Below the pieces are notes generated by a model. That model was not told the DNA's origin, did no database searches, and worked only from the letters and a program-made list of their open reading frames with translations. A stretch of DNA of 64,000 nt from Mycobacterium gordonae (GTDB taxonomy: Bacteria > Actinomycetota > Actinomycetes > Mycobacteriales > Mycobacteriaceae), in the NCBI RefSeq assembly GCF_017086405.1, contig NZ_CP070973.1, forward strand, positions 186,001 to 250,000, given 5' to 3'. The stretch's first letter is position 1; every line of letters starts with the position of its first letter. A program made the position numbers and the translations under genes. Shown here one piece after another: positions 60,727 through 64,000 of the stretch.

Positions 60727-63700
60727 CTATCGGGGCGATCCAGGCGTGCCCGGCACGCCTTTGGTGCCCTGGACGCCGGCTGCACCGGTCGCGCCCGACA
60801 AGCCCGGCATACCGACGCCGGCTGCGCCGACGCCCCCAGCTCCGCCGGCACCGGCGCCGCCCCCAGCACCGGCCCCGCCCCCGGCGCCACCGATGCCCCC
60901 ATCGCCTCCCAGGGCACCAAGACCCCCGCCGGAGCCTCCGGTGGCCGGGGTAATGATGCCCGCGTTGCCGCCGTTTCCCCCGGTGCCGCCGGTGCCGCCG
61001 GTGCCGCCAGTCCCGCCGGAGCCGCCGAGGCCGCCGGCTCCGCCGGCGCCATTGGCGGCCGATCCGCCGGCGCCGCCGCCGCCCCCGGTGCCGCCGGTGC
61101 CGCCGGTGCCGCCAGTGCCGCCAGTCCCGCCGGTGCCGCCGGGGGCACCGGTGTCGCCGCCGCCGGCACCGTTACCGCCGGTGCCGCCGTCCCCGCCGCT
61201 GCCGCCGCTGGCACCGTTGCCGCCGCCGCCGCCGTTACCGCCGTTGCCACCGTTGCCGCCGTTGCCGGTCACCGTACCGCCGGCACCGCCGTTACCGCCG
61301 GTGCCGCCGGCTCCGCCGGTGCTACCTGACACGCCTGTGCCGCCGCTGCCGCCGGTGCCGGCAGCGCCGCTGCCGAATCCGCCGTTGCCGCCGTTGCCGC
61401 CGTTGCCGCCGCCGAAGCCCCCGTTGCCGCCGTTGCCGCCGGTGCCGCCACCGGCGCCTTCTCTACCGCCGTCGCCGCCGTTGCCGCCGTTCCCGCCGCC
61501 GCTGCCGCCGTCTCCTCCGTCGCCGCCAGCGCCGCCAGTACCAGCCCCGACGCCGGCGGCGCCGCCTTGACCACCTTGGCCGCCGGTGCCGCCGCCGCTG
61601 CCGCCGGTGCCCCCGGCGCCGCCGTTACCGCCGTTGCCGTCGAGATGGCCGTCGCCGCCGCTGCCGCCGTCTCCGCCTGCGGCGGCGACACTGCCGTTGG
61701 TGGGGCCGCCGTTGCCGCCCTGGCCGCCGTTGCCGCCGTTGGAAACGGACAAAACCTTGCCGCTGCCGGCGCTGCCGCCAGCGCCGCCGGGTTGCGCTGT
61801 ATCGCCATTGTGGCCCGGGCCGCCGTCGCTGCCGTCGATGCCGTTGGGGCGCCGGCGTTAACGCCGTGAGTGCCGACGGTTGCTGCGGGCTGTTGGGAGG
61901 GTGGGAGGGGTTGTGGGTTGTGAGTTGGCGCGCCGGTGGTGCCGCTTCCGCCGGCGCCGCCGGTTCCGCCGTTTCCGTTGGTGCCGGCGTTGCCGCCGAT
62001 CCCGCCGGCTCCGCCGGTGCCACCGGCGACGCCGTTGCCGCCGTTGCCGCCGTTGCCGCCGTGGCCGTGGGCGGCGCCGTTGCCGCCGGTTCCGCCCGCC
62101 CCGCCGGCCCCGCCATTGTTGTCGTTGTTGTTGATGTTGCCGTTGGCGCCGTTGCCGCCGTGGCCGCCGCGGCCTGCGTTGGCGGGGGTGCCGATGGTGC
62201 CGGCGTTGCCGCCATTGCCGCCAGCCCCGCCGGCTCCGTCGTTGATCACGGTGGTGCCGTTATTGATTCCGTTGCCGCCGTTGCCGCCGTTGCCGCCGTT
62301 GCCGCCGTGGCCGGCGGCGGCGCTATTGGAGGTGGCGTTGCCGCCGTTGCCGCCATTGCCGCCGGTGCCGGCGGCGGCGCCGTTGCCGCCGTTGCCGCCG
62401 TTGCCGCCGTGGGCGGGTGTGGCGCCGGTGCCGGCGTTGCCGCCGGACCCGCCGTTGCCGCCGTCCTCATTACCGAAACCGAAGCCGCCGTTGCCGCCGT
62501 TGCCGCCGGACCCGCCGTGCCCGGCGTTGCCGGCGATGGCGTTGCCGCCGTTGCCGCCGTTGCCGCCGTCGCCGCCGGCGGCGCCGTTGCCGCCGTCGCC
62601 GCCGTATCCGGCGCTGCCGCCGGAGCTGGCGTTGCCGCCCTTACCGCCGGCCCCGCCGCCGGCCGGGTTGCCGGTGACGCTGAAGCCTTCACCGCCGTTG
62701 CCGCCGTTGCCGCCGCGGCCGTCGGTGCCCAGGGTGCCGGCGTTGCCGCCGTTACCGCCCCGACCGCCGGGGCTGTCGATGCTGGTGTTGGTGGCGCCGT
62801 TGCCGCCGTTGCCGCCATTGCCGGCTTGGCCGAGGGTGGCGATGGTGGTGCCGCCGGTGCCGATGTTGCCGGCGTTGCCGCCGTTGCCGCCGTCACCACC
62901 GGCGCCGGTGTTGGTGGTGGAGACGCCCTTGGCGCCGTTGCCGCCGTTGCCGCCGTTGCCGGAGTTACCGCCGGCCAGGCCGTGCACCCCGGCGTTGCCG
63001 CCGTTGCCGCCGTTGCCGCCGTCACCGCCGTCACCGCCGGCGGTGGTGGCGTTGGCGCCGTTGCCGCCGTGCCCGCCGGCCCCACCGCTGCCCACCGTTC
63101 CGCCGTTGCCGCCGCCACCGCCGTTACCGGCCGGGGTCAGGGCGGTGGCGTTGGCGCCGTTGCCGCCGGCCCCGCCGTTGCCGCCGCTGCTGGGGGTGGC
63201 GCCGTTGGCGCCGTTGACACCGGCGGCCCCGCCGCTGCCGCCGCTGCCATGCCCGCCGCCGTGCCCGCCGATACCGATCGCCCCGGGATTGCCGCCGTTG
63301 CCGCCGTTGCCGCCGTCGACGTGGGTGGCATCGGCGTGCGCCCCGGCGCCGCCATCACCGGGGGTTCCGGCGTTACCGCCGGCCCCACCTGCTCCGCCGC
63401 TGCCGTTGCTACCGGCAACACCCAGGCCTTGAGCTTGTCCGGCGGCGCCACCAGCCCCACCCGCGCCGCCGCCGCCGCCGTCACCACCGCCGCCGCCCGC
63501 GCCGCCGGCGCCGTTGCCGGTGACGTAGCTGCCGGCAGTACCAGCCCCGCCGTGCCCGCCGATCCCGCCGACCCCACCGGCCCCGCCGACCCCGCCGTCC
63601 CCACCGTTGCCGACCAGCGTGCCGCCCAACCCGCCGGCCCCGCCGGCCCCGCCGTTGCTGCCACCCCCACCACTGCCGCCGATCCCACCGGCCAAACCGG

Positions 63701-64000
63701 AGTCCCCGCCGAACCCAGCAGCCCCGGCCCCGCCGGCCCCGCCGGTACCGCCGCGCCCGAACCAGCCGGCGTCCCCGCCCCGCCCCCCCGCGCCGCCGGG
63801 GATCGCGGGGTTAAACGACGGCGCCCCCGGCGCCCCGGCCCCCCCGTTACCCGCCAGCCAGCCACCGTTGCCGCCCGCGCCGCCGGCCCCACCGGAACCG
63901 GCCAACGCAGCCCCGCCCAGCCCCCCGTTGCCCACCAACCCGGCAGCCCCACCGGCACCGGCCGCGGAGGTGGCCGTGGCCGCCGCGCCGGTCCCGCCAT
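60727..64000 (-). pseudogene. PE_PGRS-type gene, 5' end beyond window, frameshifted
   Basis: GGxGGx repeats run on the minus strand from the window edge ([18 protein letters not shown]) to about 61850 in one frame, with many NGGNGGNGG units and few PE features since the N-terminus is outside. At a four-base C run (plus-strand G 61846-61849) the repeats jump to another frame, [20 protein letters not shown], and continue to a normal end GVQGTKGVPGTPGSPR at 60727. One extra C would join the two, giving more than 1090 residues in the window. The old frame runs on to 61269 in Ala/Thr-rich non-PGRS sequence. Either a true frameshift or a homopolymer error. Confidence 0.8.
61960..63980. repeat. Dense GGN/PGRS coding repeats
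   Basis: Near-uninterrupted 9-bp units (GGCGGCAAC-type on the minus strand, seen as GCCGTTGCC on the plus strand) encode NGGNGGNGG. This is the most repetitive DNA in the window and prone to slippage and assembly error. Confidence 0.8.

Noticed and set aside
61936..63432. Proline-rich plus-strand frame (PPLPPL repeats)
   Set aside because: It is the complement of GGN repeats of the minus-strand PE_PGRS gene. Similar Pro-, Arg- or Ala/Thr-rich mirror frames opposite the other PGRS genes were also discarded.

Overview
The window is a high-GC actinobacterial chromosome segment. Five PE_PGRS-type genes (two with broken frames, one running off the right edge), one PPE gene of the MPTR type and several acyl-CoA dehydrogenases identify it as a slow-growing Mycobacterium that carries an ESX-5 secretion system. 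It is not M. tuberculosis: to my knowledge that species lacks the selenocysteine machinery and the OhrR-type regulator seen here. I do not assign a species.

Layout. 1-8650: end of an unrecognised gene, a methyltransferase, a low-GC aminoglycoside acetyltransferase of the AAC(3)-I type, a malQ/OhrR-like/small membrane protein operon with an upstream dyad operator, a P450, a Nudix hydrolase, a Cys/Gly-tailed membrane protein facing a GRDP-like protein, and a thioesterase-like protein. 8860-17069: PE_PGRS, MFS transporter, crotonase, a coupled pair (a protein with Cys at every third residue, and a DUF998 membrane protein), then a PE_PGRS with two frameshifts. 17161-28138: a LysR regulator, PPE-MPTR, an alpha/beta-hydrolase fused to an SRPBCC domain, an alpha-oxoamine synthase, a divergent CoA-transferase / glutaryl-CoA-dehydrogenase-like pair, and a PE_PGRS. 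A TTGC-N7-GCAA dyad recurs in three intergenic regions here and could mark a LysR regulon. 28348-41822: mostly lipid and redox metabolism under several local repressors (three TetR, one PadR), including a four-gene operon (hypothetical, FAD monooxygenase, Eis-like acetyltransferase, FAD oxidoreductase) faced by a TetR gene with two identical-core operators. 42344-47197: a large PE_PGRS followed by a scar of gene remnants (formate dehydrogenase 5' copy, thiolase tail, broken SDR).

47282-56991 is the most distinctive part: a complete selenocysteine island. A formate dehydrogenase alpha gene is interrupted by one in-frame TGA at the position where FdnG carries Sec, followed 11 nt later by a 7-bp hairpin with a GGTCT loop (a bacterial SECIS). 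It is followed by the iron-sulfur and membrane subunits, then selD (opposite strand), selC (tRNA-Sec, anticodon TCA), selA and selB. The window thus holds the selenoprotein and all four genes needed to make it.

The right end has an Rv1625c-like six-TM adenylyl cyclase, a phosphotransferase/acyl-CoA dehydrogenase pair, and a partial PE_PGRS with a frameshift. All start choices and motif positions were made by eye from the sequence; no database search was run.
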